From positions 1,240,001 through 1,304,000 of the forward strand of contig NZ_FQVX01000001.1 in NCBI RefSeq assembly GCF_900129495.1: a DNA stretch of 64,000 bases, given 5' to 3'. Source of the stretch: Geodermatophilus nigrescens. GTDB taxonomy: Bacteria > Actinomycetota > Actinomycetes > Mycobacteriales > Geodermatophilaceae. The translations under genes were made by a program, and so were the position numbers. Positions 15,039 through 24,202 of this stretch are shown one piece after another (positions within the stretch are counted from its first letter, which is position 1; the number at the start of each line of letters is the position of its first letter). The notes beneath the pieces were generated by a model, which did not search any database, was not told where the DNA came from, and was given only the letters and a program-made list of their open reading frames with translations.

Positions 15039-15200
15039 TCAGCCGGGGAAGACCCACGGGGCGTTCCCGAACGGGGCGCCGGTCTGCTTCCCGCAGAGCC
15101 GGCACACCTTGTCGTCCGGCCCGGAGGGCCGCTCGCGGTCGGGTGGGCGCCGGACGTAGGAGTGCATCCCGAACCGGCACCGCATCGGCTTCCGAGTCAT
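15039..15200 (-). CDS. Small Cys/His zinc-ribbon-like protein (DUF1660-like)
   Basis: A 53-residue protein. It reads MTRKPMRCRFGMHSYVRRPP ... DDKVCRLCGKQTGAP and ends PWVFPG. C8 and H13 with C33 and C36 make a plausible single zinc site, as in DUF1660-type miniproteins that have a CxxFGxH start and a CxxCG end. The ATG lies 6 bases behind a TAGCGT -10 box on the minus strand, which supports expression as a leaderless mRNA. It converges with the response regulator gene, with 4 bases between the stops. Function is unknown; DNA, RNA or protein contact by a zinc knuckle is possible. Confidence 0.7.
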   Translation of the reverse strand: MTRKPMRCRFGMHSYVRRPPDRERPSGPDDKVCRLCGKQTGAPFGNAPWVFPG

Positions 15201-15206
15201 GGGCCG

Positions 15207-15212
15207 ACGCTA
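15207..15212 (-). promoter_or_regulatory. -10 box TAGCGT, leaderless promoter
   Basis: On the minus strand TAGCGT is followed by 6 bases and the ATG of the small zinc-ribbon gene, the same spacing as at selD and the PH-domain gene. Confidence 0.5.
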
Positions 15213-15273
15213 GGAGCGGCCCACCCCGCCGGACAGGGGAGTTGGACCTGACCCCGGCCGCTGCGGTCGCGGC

Positions 15274-15711
15274 CTACAGCGGCAGCTTCATCCCGACGTG
15301 CGACGCCTCGAAGCCCAGCCGCTCGTAGAACCGCCGGGCGTCGGGACGGCGGACGTCGGTGGTGAGCTGCAGCAGTGCCGCGCCCCGGCGGCGGGCCTCC
15401 GCGGCGCACCAGCGCAGCATCGCCTCGCCGAGCCCCCGCCCGCGCGCTGCCGCGGCCACCCGCACGCCCTCGACCTGCGCCCGCAGCGCCCCGCCGCGGG
15501 AGAGCCCCGGCAGGAACGACAGCTGCAGCGTGCCGGCGACCGTGCCGCCGTCGTCGGCCACGACCAGCAGGTGCGCGGGGTCGGCGTCGACGGCGGCGAA
15601 CGCCCGCTCGTAGGGCGCCGGGTCGGCGGTCTCCCGGCCGGCGCCGAGCACGTCGTCGGTCAGCAGCGCGACGACGGCCGGCAGGTCGGCGGCCACCATC
15701 CGGCGCAGCAC
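15274..15711 (-). CDS. GNAT family N-acetyltransferase
   Basis: A 145-residue GCN5-related acetyltransferase. The acetyl-CoA pyrophosphate loop is VAAAARGRGLGEAMLRWC, with the beta-4 stretch VEGVRVA before it and the C-terminal FYERLGFEASHVGMKL after it. The start is uncertain: GTG 15711 gives the normal N-terminus VLRRMVAADLPAVVALL, and an ATG four codons later is possible. The gene ends with TAG. It lies 32 bases after the conserved gene at 15744 on the same strand and may be in its operon. The substrate cannot be told from sequence. Confidence 0.85.
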   Translation of the reverse strand: MLRRMVAADLPAVVALLTDDVLGAGRETADPAPYERAFAAVDADPAHLLVVADDGGTVAGTLQLSFLPGLSRGGALRAQVEGVRVAAAARGRGLGEAMLRWCAAEARRRGAALLQLTTDVRRPDARRFYERLGFEASHVGMKLPL

Positions 15712-15743
15712 GACCCCGCCGCCGAGGTCGGCCGGGACGGCGC

Positions 15744-16070
15744 TCAGAGGGGACGGGTGGGGTCGGCGGGCATGAGCGCGTCGAGGTCGAGCACCCGCAC
15801 GTGGATGACCGTGCGCTGCTGCAGCGCCGCCCGCAGCGCCCGGTGCAGCCCGTCCTCCAGGTAGAGGTCGCCGTGCCACTGGACGGCGTGCGGGAACAGG
15901 TCGCCGTAGAACGTCGAGTCGTCGGCCAGCAGCGTGTCCAGCGCCAGCTCGCTCTTGGTGGTGACCAGCGTGTCGAGCCGGATCTGACGGGGCGGGATCA
16001 TCGCCCAGTCCTTGGTGGACAGGCCGTGCTCGGGATAGGGACGCCCGTTGCGCACCGCTTTGAAGATCAG
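15744..16070 (-). CDS. Conserved actinobacterial protein upstream of hrcA, possible ParB-like fold
   Basis: A 108-residue protein with the stretches [54 protein letters not shown] and [18 protein letters not shown]. Similar proteins occur divergently beside hrcA in many actinobacteria. The pair '[11 protein letters not shown]' and '[10 protein letters not shown]' resembles the start and the D-G-x-H-R turn of ParB/sulfiredoxin-like domains, but the family function is not known. The best start is a rare CTG at 16070: GGAGG stands exactly 7 bases before it, and the next candidate, GTG 16055, has no ribosome-binding site. It is divergent from hrcA across the CIRCE region. Confidence 0.75.
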   Translation of the reverse strand: MIFKAVRNGRPYPEHGLSTKDWAMIPPRQIRLDTLVTTKSELALDTLLADDSTFYGDLFPHAVQWHGDLYLEDGLHRALRAALQQRTVIHVRVLDLDALMPADPTRPL

Positions 16071-16203
16071 GGCCCGACCTCCGTCCGACCACCCCGCACC
16101 GGCACCGTCCGCGGCCACCCTATCCACCGTGCGGGCAGCCCGCCGCCGCCCCCCGGAGGGTGTGGCGCCCGTCCGGCTCCGCGACGGAACGCCCCGCCGG
16201 TCG

Positions 16204-16209
16204 TATGCT
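16204..16209 (+). promoter_or_regulatory. -10 box TATGCT of hrcA
   Basis: TATGCT ends 3 bases before the CIRCE operator, so transcription should start inside the operator, the usual place for HrcA to block RNA polymerase. No good -35 was found. Confidence 0.5.
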
Positions 16210-16212
16210 GGG

Positions 16213-16239
16213 CTGGCACTCAGTCCGTGCGAGTGCCAG
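16213..16239. promoter_or_regulatory. CIRCE operator (HrcA binding site)
   Basis: CTGGCACTC (16213-16221), a 9-base spacer, and GAGTGCCAG (16231-16239) form a perfect 9-N9-9 inverted repeat. The consensus is TTAGCACTC-N9-GAGTGCTAA, so seven of nine bases match in each arm, and the changes keep the symmetry. It lies 85 bases before the hrcA GTG and indicates autoregulated heat-shock control of hrcA-dnaJ. Confidence 0.93.
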
Positions 16240-16324
16240 CCCTCCGGGGCCGCCGGCACCGCCGCCGGGGCCGCCCCGCGGCGGCCCGCACGGCAGACGT
16301 CGACCGGTACGGGGAGGTGTCACC

Positions 16325-17347
16325 GTGGCGCACGACGAACGCCGGCTCCAGGTCCTGCGGGCCATCGTCCAGGACTTCGTCTCCACCAACGACCCGGTGG
16401 GCAGCAAGGCCCTGGCCGACCGCCACGACCTGGGCGTCTCGCCGGCCACCATCCGCAACGACATGGCGGTGCTCGAGGAGCAGGGCTACATCACCCAGCC
16501 GCACACCAGCGCCGGCCGGGTGCCCACCGACAAGGGCTACCGCCTGTTCGTCGACCGGCTGTCGTCGGTCAAGCCGCTGTCGGGCGCCGAGCGCAAGGCG
16601 ATCGAGCGGTTCCTCGACGGCGCCGTCGACCTGCACGACGTCCTCGGCCGCACGGTGCGGCTGCTCGCGCAGCTGACCCACCAGGTCGCCGTCGTCCAGT
16701 ACCCGACGCTGTCGCGCAGCGCCGTGCGCCACCTCGAGGTGGTGCAGCTGACCGGCTCGCGGCTGCTGCTGGTGCTCATCACCGACACCGGCCGGGTCGA
16801 GCAGCGCGTGGTCGAGTGCCCCGCCGACGTGGCCCGCGACGACGTCGCCGACCTGCGGGCGCTGCTGAACTCCGCGTTCACCGGCGCGCGCCTGGCCGAC
16901 GCCGGCGGCAAGGTGCCCGAGCTGCTCGACACCGCCCCGCCGCACCTGCGGGCGCTCGTCGCGGCGGTCGGCGCCGCCCTGGTGGAGACGCTGGTCGAGC
17001 CGGGGGAGGACCGGCTCGTCGTCGGCGGGACGGCGAACCTCGCCCGGGTCGCCGTCGACTTCCCCGGCAGCCTGCGGCCGCTGCTCGAGGCGCTCGAGGA
17101 GCAGGTCGTGGTGCTCAAGCTGATCAGCGAGGTCGACAGCGGCGGCACGGTGCTGGTGCGCATCGGCGAGGAGAACGCGCACGAGGCGCTCGCGGGCGCG
17201 TCGGTGGTCTCCGTCGGGTACGGCACCGGCGACCGCGCACTGGGCGGGCTCGGCATCGTCGGCCCGACCCGCATGGACTATCCGGGCAACATGGCCGCGG
17301 TGCGCGCCGTGGCCCGCTACGTCGGCCACCTGCTGGCCGAGAGCTGA
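16325..17347 (+). CDS. hrcA: Heat-inducible transcription repressor HrcA
   Basis: A 340-residue repressor of class I heat-shock genes that binds CIRCE and needs GroEL to fold. The winged-helix N-terminus reads [27 protein letters not shown]... and has [18 protein letters not shown] as recognition helix, then [13 protein letters not shown]. The GAF-like middle and C-terminal dimer parts are present at usual length (~340). GTG 16325 was chosen; GGGGAGG lies 6 bases upstream. A CIRCE site 85 bases upstream shows autoregulation. dnaJ follows after 15 bases, so the two are an operon. Confidence 0.97.
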   Translation: MAHDERRLQVLRAIVQDFVSTNDPVGSKALADRHDLGVSPATIRNDMAVLEEQGYITQPHTSAGRVPTDKGYRLFVDRLSSVKPLSGAERKAIERFLDGAVDLHDVLGRTVRLLAQLTHQVAVVQYPTLSRSAVRHLEVVQLTGSRLLLVLITDTGRVEQRVVECPADVARDDVADLRALLNSAFTGARLADAGGKVPELLDTAPPHLRALVAAVGAALVETLVEPGEDRLVVGGTANLARVAVDFPGSLRPLLEALEEQVVVLKLISEVDSGGTVLVRIGEENAHEALAGASVVSVGYGTGDRALGGLGIVGPTRMDYPGNMAAVRAVARYVGHLLAES

Positions 17348-17362
17348 GGACTCGAACACCTG

Positions 17363-18499
17363 ATGGCAACCGACTACTACGGCGTCCTGGGGCTCGCCCG
17401 GGGCGCGTCCGACGCCGACATCAAGAAGGCCTACCGGCGGCTGGCGCGCGACCTGCACCCCGACGTCAACCCGGACCCCGAGGCCAAGGAGCGCTTCCAG
17501 GAGGTCAGCCGCGCCTACCAGGCGCTGACCGACCCGGACAAGCGCCGCATCGTCGACCTCGGCGGCGACCCGTTCGACAGCAGCGCCGGCGCCGGCGCGG
17601 GCTCCCCGTTCGGCGGGGCCGGCTTCGGCGGGCTCGGCGACATCATGGACGCGTTCTTCGGCGGCGGGGTGGGCGGCCGCGGCCCCCGCAGCCGGGTCCG
17701 CGCCGGCGACGACGCGCTCATCGTGCTCGAGCTCGACCTGGAGCAGACGGTCTTCGGGACCACGGAGGACATCACCGTCGACACCGCGGTGCTCTGCGGC
17801 ACCTGCAGCGGCGCCGGCACCGCCCCGGGCACCCACCCGACCACCTGCGCCACCTGCTCCGGCCGCGGCGAGGTGCAGAGCGTGCAGCGCTCCTTCCTCG
17901 GCCAGGTCGTGTCCACCCGCCCCTGCCCGACCTGCGCGGGCACCGGCCAGGTCATCCCCGACCCGTGCCCCGAGTGCGGCAGCGAGGGCCGCGTGCGCGC
18001 CCGCCGGACCATCCCGGTGAAGGTGCCCGCCGGCGTCGAGGACGGCATGCGGATCCGGCTCACCGGCCGCGGCGAGGTCGGCCCCGGCGGCGGCCCGGCC
18101 GGCGACCTGTACGTCGAGATCCGCGAGCGCCCGCACGAGGTCTTCACCCGCGACGGGGAGGACCTGCACTGCCACGTCACGCTGCCGATGACGGCCGCGG
18201 CGCTGGGCACCACGCTGCCGCTGACGCTGCTCGACGGCGAGGAGACCGACGTCGACGTCCGCCCCGGCACGCAGGCGGGCACCGTGACGACGCTGCGCGG
18301 CAAGGGCGCGCCGCGGCTGCGCGCGACCGGCCGGGGCAACCTGCAGGTGCACGTCGACGTGCAGACCCCCACCAAGCTCGACGCCGAGCAGGAGAAGCTG
18401 CTGCGCGAGCTCGCCGCGCTGCGCGGGGAGGACCGCCGGGAACCGGCCGGCGAGGGCCACGGCGGGCTGTTCTCCCGCGTCCGGAAGCCCTTCCGGTGA
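17363..18499 (+). CDS. dnaJ: Molecular chaperone DnaJ (DnaJ2 type)
   Basis: A 378-residue Hsp40. The J domain has [16 protein letters not shown] with the HPD motif that stimulates DnaK. A Gly/Phe-rich linker follows ([13 protein letters not shown]). The zinc domain carries four CxxCxGxG repeats: [24 protein letters not shown] and CPECGSEG. The C-terminal substrate domains end with a basic tail. It lies in the hrcA operon under the CIRCE site, and its TGA overlaps the rsmE GTG by 4 bases. This is the HrcA-linked paralogue; the DnaK-linked dnaJ would be elsewhere in the genome. Confidence 0.97.
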   Translation: MATDYYGVLGLARGASDADIKKAYRRLARDLHPDVNPDPEAKERFQEVSRAYQALTDPDKRRIVDLGGDPFDSSAGAGAGSPFGGAGFGGLGDIMDAFFGGGVGGRGPRSRVRAGDDALIVLELDLEQTVFGTTEDITVDTAVLCGTCSGAGTAPGTHPTTCATCSGRGEVQSVQRSFLGQVVSTRPCPTCAGTGQVIPDPCPECGSEGRVRARRTIPVKVPAGVEDGMRIRLTGRGEVGPGGGPAGDLYVEIRERPHEVFTRDGEDLHCHVTLPMTAAALGTTLPLTLLDGEETDVDVRPGTQAGTVTTLRGKGAPRLRATGRGNLQVHVDVQTPTKLDAEQEKLLRELAALRGEDRREPAGEGHGGLFSRVRKPFR

Positions 18500-19263
18500 C
18501 GGCCCCGGCCGCCGACGACCAGCGCCCGGTGCAGGACGGCTCGCCGCTGTTCCTGCTCGACGAGCTGCCCGAGGCGGCCGAGGTCCTGGTCGACGGCGCC
18601 GAGGGCCGGCACGCCGTCGACGTCCTGCGGCTGGCCGCCGGGGAGCCGGTGCGGGTCGGCGACGGCCGCGGCACCGTCGTCGAGGGCGCGGTCCTCGACG
18701 CGGGCCCGCGCGGCCTGCGCGTGCAGGTGACCGCCCGCCACGAGGTGCCCGCGCCCGAGCCGGAGTTCCTGCTCGTCCAGGCGCTGCCCAAGGGCGACCG
18801 CGGGCAGCTGGCCGTGGAGCTGGCCACCGAGCTCGGCGTGGACCGGATCGTCCCGTGGGCCGCGGCCCGCTGCGTCACCCGCTGGCGCGAGGACCGCGTC
18901 GACAAGGGCCTGGCGAAGTGGCGTGCGGCGGCGCGGGCGGCGGCCAAGCAGTCGCGCCGGCCGCGGGTGCCCGAGGTGGGTGAGCTGATGACCACCCGCC
19001 AGGTGTGCGGCGAGCTCGCCGACGTCGACCTCGCCCTGGTGCTGCACGAGCAGGCCCGCCGGCCGCTGTCCGGCATCGACGTGCCCTCCCGCGGCACGAT
19101 CGCGGTCGTCGTCGGCCCCGAGGGCGGGCTCACCGACGGCGAGGTCGTGGCGCTGCGCGCCGCCGGTGCCCAGGCCGTGCGGCTCGGCCCCGAGGTGCTG
19201 CGGACCTCCACCGCCGGCGCCGCCGCGCTCGCCGCCCTGTCGGTCCGCACCCGCTGGGCATGA
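18496..19263 (+). CDS. rsmE: 16S rRNA (uracil-1498-N3)-methyltransferase
   Basis: A 255-residue SPOUT methyltransferase that methylates U1498 of 16S rRNA with SAM. An N-terminal PUA-like domain is followed by the knotted fold, with [52 protein letters not shown] and [16 protein letters not shown] as signatures. The GTG overlaps the dnaJ stop by 4 bases, so translation is coupled and the gene belongs to the hrcA operon, a common actinobacterial order. Two stable hairpins directly downstream probably end the operon. Confidence 0.95.
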   Translation: MTAPAADDQRPVQDGSPLFLLDELPEAAEVLVDGAEGRHAVDVLRLAAGEPVRVGDGRGTVVEGAVLDAGPRGLRVQVTARHEVPAPEPEFLLVQALPKGDRGQLAVELATELGVDRIVPWAAARCVTRWREDRVDKGLAKWRAAARAAAKQSRRPRVPEVGELMTTRQVCGELADVDLALVLHEQARRPLSGIDVPSRGTIAVVVGPEGGLTDGEVVALRAAGAQAVRLGPEVLRTSTAGAAALAALSVRTRWA

Positions 19264-19268
19264 GTGAC

Positions 19269-19335
19269 GCGCCACGATCAGGTCGCCTGATCGTGGCGCC
19301 TCCTCCCTCGTGGTGGGACGTGAGGGAGGAGGCGC
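19269..19335. terminator. Two overlapping 14-bp hairpins after rsmE
   Basis: GCGCCACGATCAGG (19269-19282) pairs with 19286-19299 around a 3-base loop. GCGCCTCCTCCCTC (19296-19309) pairs with 19322-19335 around a 12-base loop. The hairpins share four bases, so both cannot be complete at once. No U-tract follows. A probable terminator of the hrcA-dnaJ-rsmE operon. Confidence 0.6.
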
Positions 19336-19424
19336 GGCGGTGAGGGAGGACGCGCTCAGCGCAGGGCCCGCCCCGCCGGGCGCTGACCGGGCCATCCTGG
19401 CCCGCGGCGCCCGCCCCCGCCCCC

Positions 19425-19430
19425 TAGGGT
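19425..19430 (+). promoter_or_regulatory. -10 box TAGGGT of the HIT gene
   Basis: TAGGGT stands 7 bases before the HIT-protein GTG; the intervening bases also contain GGGGAGG, which is too close to the start codon to be an ideal ribosome-binding site, so leaderless initiation is likely. Confidence 0.45.
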
Positions 19431-19437
19431 CGGGGAG

Positions 19438-19797
19438 GTGAGCGACTGCCTCTTCTGCCGGATCGTGGCCGGGGAGATCCCCGCCGACGTCGTGCACGAG
19501 ACCGACCGCACGCTGGCGTTCCGCGACGTCAACCCGCAGGCCCCCACGCACGTCCTGGTCATCCCGAAGGACCACCACGCGACGGCGGGGCTGCTCGTGG
19601 GCGCCGACCCGCAGCTGCTGGCGGAGGTCGTGGCGGCCGCGCACGCCGTCGCCGTCCAGGAGGGCCTCGCGACGCAGGACGGGCCCGAGCCCGGCTACCG
19701 CCTGGTGGCCAACACCGGCCCCGCGGCCGGGCAGACCGTCCACCACCTGCACCTGCACGTCCTCGGCGGCCGCTCGCTGGGCTGGCCTCCGGGCTGA
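19438..19797 (+). CDS. HIT family nucleotide-binding protein
   Basis: A 119-residue histidine-triad hydrolase of the Hint/HinT branch. It starts SDCLFCRIVAGEIPADVV, with the usual CxFCxI opening, and ends with the triad HHLHLHVLGGRSLGWPPG. The catalytic His and the terminal LGWPPG are intact. Such proteins hydrolyse purine nucleoside phosphoramidates and aminoacyl-adenylates. The gene is commonly found between rsmE and phoH in actinobacteria. It probably has its own leaderless promoter. Confidence 0.95.
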   Translation: MSDCLFCRIVAGEIPADVVHETDRTLAFRDVNPQAPTHVLVIPKDHHATAGLLVGADPQLLAEVVAAAHAVAVQEGLATQDGPEPGYRLVANTGPAAGQTVHHLHLHVLGGRSLGWPPG

Positions 19798-19840
19798 GCC
19801 GCCGGGGAGGGTCCCCGCCCGGGCTGGCAGGGTGGCCGCC

Positions 19841-20665
19841 ATGACCGACAGCGCCGTCGCCCCCGTCCGGATCGAGCGCGACGGCGACGTCGCCGTCGTC
19901 GTGCTGGACCGGCCGCCGCTGAACCTGTTCGACGAGTCGGTCTTCGCCGCGCTGGAGCAGGTGGCCGCCGAGCTGGCCGCGCTCACCGCCCCCGGCCGCG
20001 CCGACCGCGCCCGCGCGGTGCTCGTCGAGGCCCGCGGGAAGGTCGTCTCCGGCGGGGTCGACGTCACCGCCTTCCGGGCGATCGCCGAGGGCCCCGACCC
20101 GGCCGGGGAGGGGGCCGCGCTGTGGGCCCGGCTGCTGCGGGTGGCGCAGACGGTCGAGGACCTGCCGGTGCCCACGGTGTTCGCCGCGCACGGGCTCACC
20201 CTCACCGCCGCGTTCGAGCTGGCGCTGGCCTGCGACGTGCTGCTGGCCGCCGAGCGAGCGTCGTTCGGGCTGGTCGAGATCGTCGTCGGGCTGACGCCGT
20301 CGATGGGCGGGCCGCAGCGGCTTGCCGAGCGCGCCGGACCCGCGCGGGCCAAGGAGTTGATCTTCACCGGCGAGCGCTACCCGGCCGCGGTGCTCGAGCG
20401 CTGGGACGTGGTCAACCGGGTGCTGCCCGACGAGGGCTTCGCCGAGGCGGCCCGCGAGTACGCCCGCCGGGTCGCCGCCGGCCCGACCGCCGCGCACGCG
20501 GCGACCAAGAGGCTCGTGGCCACCGCCGTCCGGCACGGGGTCCGCGCCGCCGACGACGTGACGCCGCAGGTCTCCGGCCCGCTGTTCGCCACCGACGACC
20601 TGCGCGGCGCCGTCGTCTCCTTCCTCGAGGAGGGCCCCGGGAAGGCCGGCTACCGGGGCCGGTGA
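19841..20665 (+). CDS. Enoyl-CoA hydratase/isomerase family protein
   Basis: A 274-residue crotonase-fold protein. Motifs are VAVVVLDRPPLNLFDESV, KVVSGGVDVTAFRA as the first oxyanion segment, and FAAHGLTLTAAFELALACDVLLA with FGLVEIVVGLTPSMGG. Where typical enzymes have 'GxAxGGG' this one has HGLTLTAAFE, so the second oxyanion Gly pattern is changed and the reaction may differ from hydration. ATG 19841 was chosen over a GTG three codons upstream. Its place between the HIT gene and phoH is unusual for a metabolic gene and may be an insertion into the conserved block. It is a paralogue of the gene at 9527. Confidence 0.85.
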   Translation: MTDSAVAPVRIERDGDVAVVVLDRPPLNLFDESVFAALEQVAAELAALTAPGRADRARAVLVEARGKVVSGGVDVTAFRAIAEGPDPAGEGAALWARLLRVAQTVEDLPVPTVFAAHGLTLTAAFELALACDVLLAAERASFGLVEIVVGLTPSMGGPQRLAERAGPARAKELIFTGERYPAAVLERWDVVNRVLPDEGFAEAAREYARRVAAGPTAAHAATKRLVATAVRHGVRAADDVTPQVSGPLFATDDLRGAVVSFLEEGPGKAGYRGR

Positions 20666-20703
20666 CGCCCGTCCGGGCGGGATTCCCCCTCGACGCGCGC
20701 GGG

Positions 20704-20709
20704 TAGACT
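20704..20709 (+). promoter_or_regulatory. -10 box TAGACT before phoH
   Basis: TAGACT lies 18 bases upstream of the GTG at 20728. It would start transcription near 20716, inside the GGAAGG that could serve the GTG, so the downstream TTG start at 20755 remains possible. Confidence 0.45.
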
Positions 20710-20727
20710 CGGGAAGGTCTCATCCCC

Positions 20728-21885
<1,158 letters not shown>

Positions 21886-21890
21886 GCGCC

Positions 21891-22394
21891 GTGCCGGTCG
21901 AGGTGGCCAACGAGTCCGAGATCGCCGTCGACGAGGCGGAGCTGACCGGGATCTGCCGGTACGTGCTCGCCGAGATGGGCGTCAACCCGATGGCCGAGCT
22001 GTCGGTGCTGTGCGTCGACCCCGACTACATGTCGGTGCTGCACGAGCGCTGGATGGGGGAGAAGGGCCCGACCGACGTCCTGGCCTTCCCCATGGACGAG
22101 CTCGACACCGCCCGCCCGGACGACCCCGAGCCCGGTCCGGCACTGCTCGGCGACGTCGTGCTGTGCCCGTCGGTGGCCGTCCGGCAGGCCCGCGCCGCCG
22201 GTCACTCCATGGACGACGAGCTGCTGCTGCTCGCCACGCACGGCGTGCTGCACCTGCTCGGCTACGACCACATGGAGCCGGAGGAGGAGCGGGAGATGTT
22301 CGGCCTGCAGACCCGCCTCCTGGAGGGCTGGCGCTCGGCCCCGCGGCAGCCGGTCACCGGCGAGCCGGCGGAACGGGGACCCGGGTCCCGATGA
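21891..22394 (+). CDS. ybeY: Endoribonuclease YbeY (rRNA maturation)
   Basis: A 167-residue metal-dependent RNase needed for 16S rRNA 3-prime maturation. The zinc site [11 protein letters not shown] matches the family HGxLHLxGYDH with all three His present. Upstream motifs are [19 protein letters not shown] and PTDVLAFPM and [12 protein letters not shown]. It follows phoH after 5 bases and overlaps the CNNM gene by 4, so all three are probably co-translated. The C-terminal 20 residues are a variable tail. Confidence 0.97.
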   Translation: MPVEVANESEIAVDEAELTGICRYVLAEMGVNPMAELSVLCVDPDYMSVLHERWMGEKGPTDVLAFPMDELDTARPDDPEPGPALLGDVVLCPSVAVRQARAAGHSMDDELLLLATHGVLHLLGYDHMEPEEEREMFGLQTRLLEGWRSAPRQPVTGEPAERGPGSR

Positions 22395-23722
22395 GCGCCG
22401 GCGCGGTCACCCTGCTGGTGGTCGCGGTCTGCCTGGTGCCGCTGGCGGGTGCCTTCGGCGCCATGGACGCCGCGCTCCAGCGGGTCTCGCCGGCCCGCGT
22501 GGAGGAGCTGCGTCGCGACGGCGTCCGCCGGGCACCGCGCCTGGAGCAGGTGCTCGGCGAGCGCGCCCGCGCGGTCGCGCTGCTGCTCCTGCTGCGGATC
22601 GCCTGCGAGATGGTGGCGGCGGTGCTCGTCGCCGTGCTGTCCGTGCGGGCCCTCGGCACGGGCTGGCAGGCGGTGCTCGCCGCGGCCGGCGTCATGGTGG
22701 TCGTCAGCTACGTGCTGGTCGGCGTCGGCCCGCGCACGCTCGGCCGCCAGCACGCCTACCCGATCGCGCTGGCCACCGCCGGCGTCGTGCGGCTGCTGGT
22801 GCGCCTCCTCGGGCCGGTCGCGACGCTGCTCATCCTGCTCGGCAACGCCATCACGCCCGGCCGCGGCTACCGCGACGGCCCGTTCTCCACCGAGGTCGAG
22901 CTGCGCGAGCTCGTCGACCTCGCCGAGGAGCGCGGCGTCGTGGAGTCCGGCGAGCGCAACATGATCCACTCGGTGTTCGAGCTCGGCGACACCATCGCCC
23001 GCGAGGTCATGGTGCCGCGCACCGACGTCGTGTGGATCGAGCGCACCAAGACCGTCCGGCAGGCCCTGGCGCTGGCGCTGCGCAGCGGGTTCAGCCGCAT
23101 CCCGGTGATCGGCGAGAACGTCGACGACGTCGTCGGGATCGTCTACCTGAAGGACCTCGTCCGCCGGTCGCAGAACCTCGGCGACGGCCGCGGCCCGCGG
23201 GTCGAGGAGCTCATGCGCCCGCCGGCGTTCGTGCCGGAGTCCAAGCCGGTCGACGAGCTGCTGCGCGACATGCAGGCCCGCCGCACCCACATCGCGGTCG
23301 TCGTCGACGAGTACGGCGGGTTCGCGGGTCTCGTCACCATCGAGGACATCCTCGAGGAGATCGTCGGCGAGATCGCCGACGAGCACGACGCCGTGCAGCG
23401 CCCGCCGGTCGAGCGCCTCGACGACGGCTCGGTGCGGATCACCGCCCGCCTGCCGGTCGAGGACCTCGCCGAGCTGTTCGACGTCGAGCTGCCCTCCGAC
23501 GACGACGTCGAGACCGTCGGCGGCCTGCTCGCCCGCGAGCTCGGCCTGGTGCCGATCGAGGGCTCGTCGGCGGAGGTGGCGGGGCTGCGGCTGGTCGCGG
23601 AGAGCACCGGCGGGCGGCGCAACCGCATCGACACGATCGTCGTCACGAAGGCGCCCGACACCGATCCCGACGCCCAGTCGGGGGCCACCCGCGCGGAGGT
23701 CCCGGCCGGCGCCGAGAGCTGA
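22391..23722 (+). CDS. CNNM/CorC-type transporter with CBS pair (hemolysin family)
   Basis: A 443-residue membrane protein. The CNNM (DUF21) domain with about four helices spans residues 1-150. Then come the acidic helix bundle ([34 protein letters not shown]), a CBS pair ([65 protein letters not shown]) and a C-terminal CorC_HlyC domain. Members move or sense Mg2+ with ATP bound at the CBS pair. The gene overlaps ybeY by 4 bases, a fixed actinobacterial order. Two more members of the family occur as a pair at 55.1-57.6 kb. The Mg link is by family and was not shown here. Confidence 0.93.
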   Translation: MSAGAVTLLVVAVCLVPLAGAFGAMDAALQRVSPARVEELRRDGVRRAPRLEQVLGERARAVALLLLLRIACEMVAAVLVAVLSVRALGTGWQAVLAAAGVMVVVSYVLVGVGPRTLGRQHAYPIALATAGVVRLLVRLLGPVATLLILLGNAITPGRGYRDGPFSTEVELRELVDLAEERGVVESGERNMIHSVFELGDTIAREVMVPRTDVVWIERTKTVRQALALALRSGFSRIPVIGENVDDVVGIVYLKDLVRRSQNLGDGRGPRVEELMRPPAFVPESKPVDELLRDMQARRTHIAVVVDEYGGFAGLVTIEDILEEIVGEIADEHDAVQRPPVERLDDGSVRITARLPVEDLAELFDVELPSDDDVETVGGLLARELGLVPIEGSSAEVAGLRLVAESTGGRRNRIDTIVVTKAPDTDPDAQSGATRAEVPAGAES

Positions 23723-23737
23723 CGTGGAAGGCTCCTG

Positions 23738-23785
23738 GAGGACCCTCCCGCCCCCACCGCTCGCAGGCTCGCGGCGGGCCCCTGC
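23738..23785. repeat. Dispersed repeat family 2, copy A
   Basis: About 48 bases in the 98-base gap between the CNNM gene and the deaminase-like gene. The core at 23757-23785, reading CCGCTCGCAGGCTCGCGGCG then GGCCCCTGC, is nearly the same as 62881-62909. The preceding AGGACC...CCCCC part is also shared. The core can fold as CCGC/GCGG. The 98-base gap holds nothing else apart from a possible -10 (GACACT) near 23809. Confidence 0.6.
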
Positions 23786-23820
23786 GCGAGGGCCGGATCC
23801 ACCGGTAGGACACTCATCCG

Positions 23821-24153
23821 GTGCCCGACCTGCAGCCCGAGGACGCCAAGCTCGTCACGCTCGCCCGCTCCGCGCGCGGCCGCACCGGCGCGCCGGAGGG
23901 CGCCGCGGTCCGCGACACCGACGGGCGCACCTACGTCGCCGCGTCGGTGGCGCTGCCCTCGCTGCGGCTGTCCGCGCTGCAGGCCGCCGTCGCCGCGGCG
24001 GTGTCCAGCGGCGTCGAGGGCCTGGAGGCCGCGGCGGTCGTGTCCGCCGCCGACGCCGTCGAGGCCGACGGCCTGGCCGCCGTGCACGACCTGACGCCGT
24101 CGGCGCCCGTGCACCTCGCCGGCCCCGACGGGGTGCTGCGCACCACGGTCTGA
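23821..24153 (+). CDS. Cytidine-deaminase-like protein without catalytic motifs
   Basis: A 110-residue protein related to cytidine deaminases by position and overall pattern (EDAKLVTLARSARGR ... GAAVRDTDGRTYVAASVALPSLRLSALQAAVAAAVSSG). The catalytic H/C-A-E motif is replaced by LRLSALQAA and the PCxxC zinc motif is absent, so no zinc and no deaminase activity are expected. Actinobacteria commonly keep such a gene between the CNNM gene and era, which suggests a structural or regulatory role that is not known. The GTG start lies 6 bases after a possible -10 GACACT. A truncated pseudogene is unlikely because the frame is clean and the position conserved. Confidence 0.75.
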   Translation: MPDLQPEDAKLVTLARSARGRTGAPEGAAVRDTDGRTYVAASVALPSLRLSALQAAVAAAVSSGVEGLEAAAVVSAADAVEADGLAAVHDLTPSAPVHLAGPDGVLRTTV

Positions 24154-24202
24154 GGGCCGGCGCCTCCGCCGGGGTGTCGGTGTGCAGTGGGAGACTGGGC
24201 CG

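Noticed and set aside
15195-15276. Read-through of the GNAT TAG stop
   Set aside because: The extension would run into the small zinc-ribbon gene region and has no conserved composition or hairpin at the right distance.
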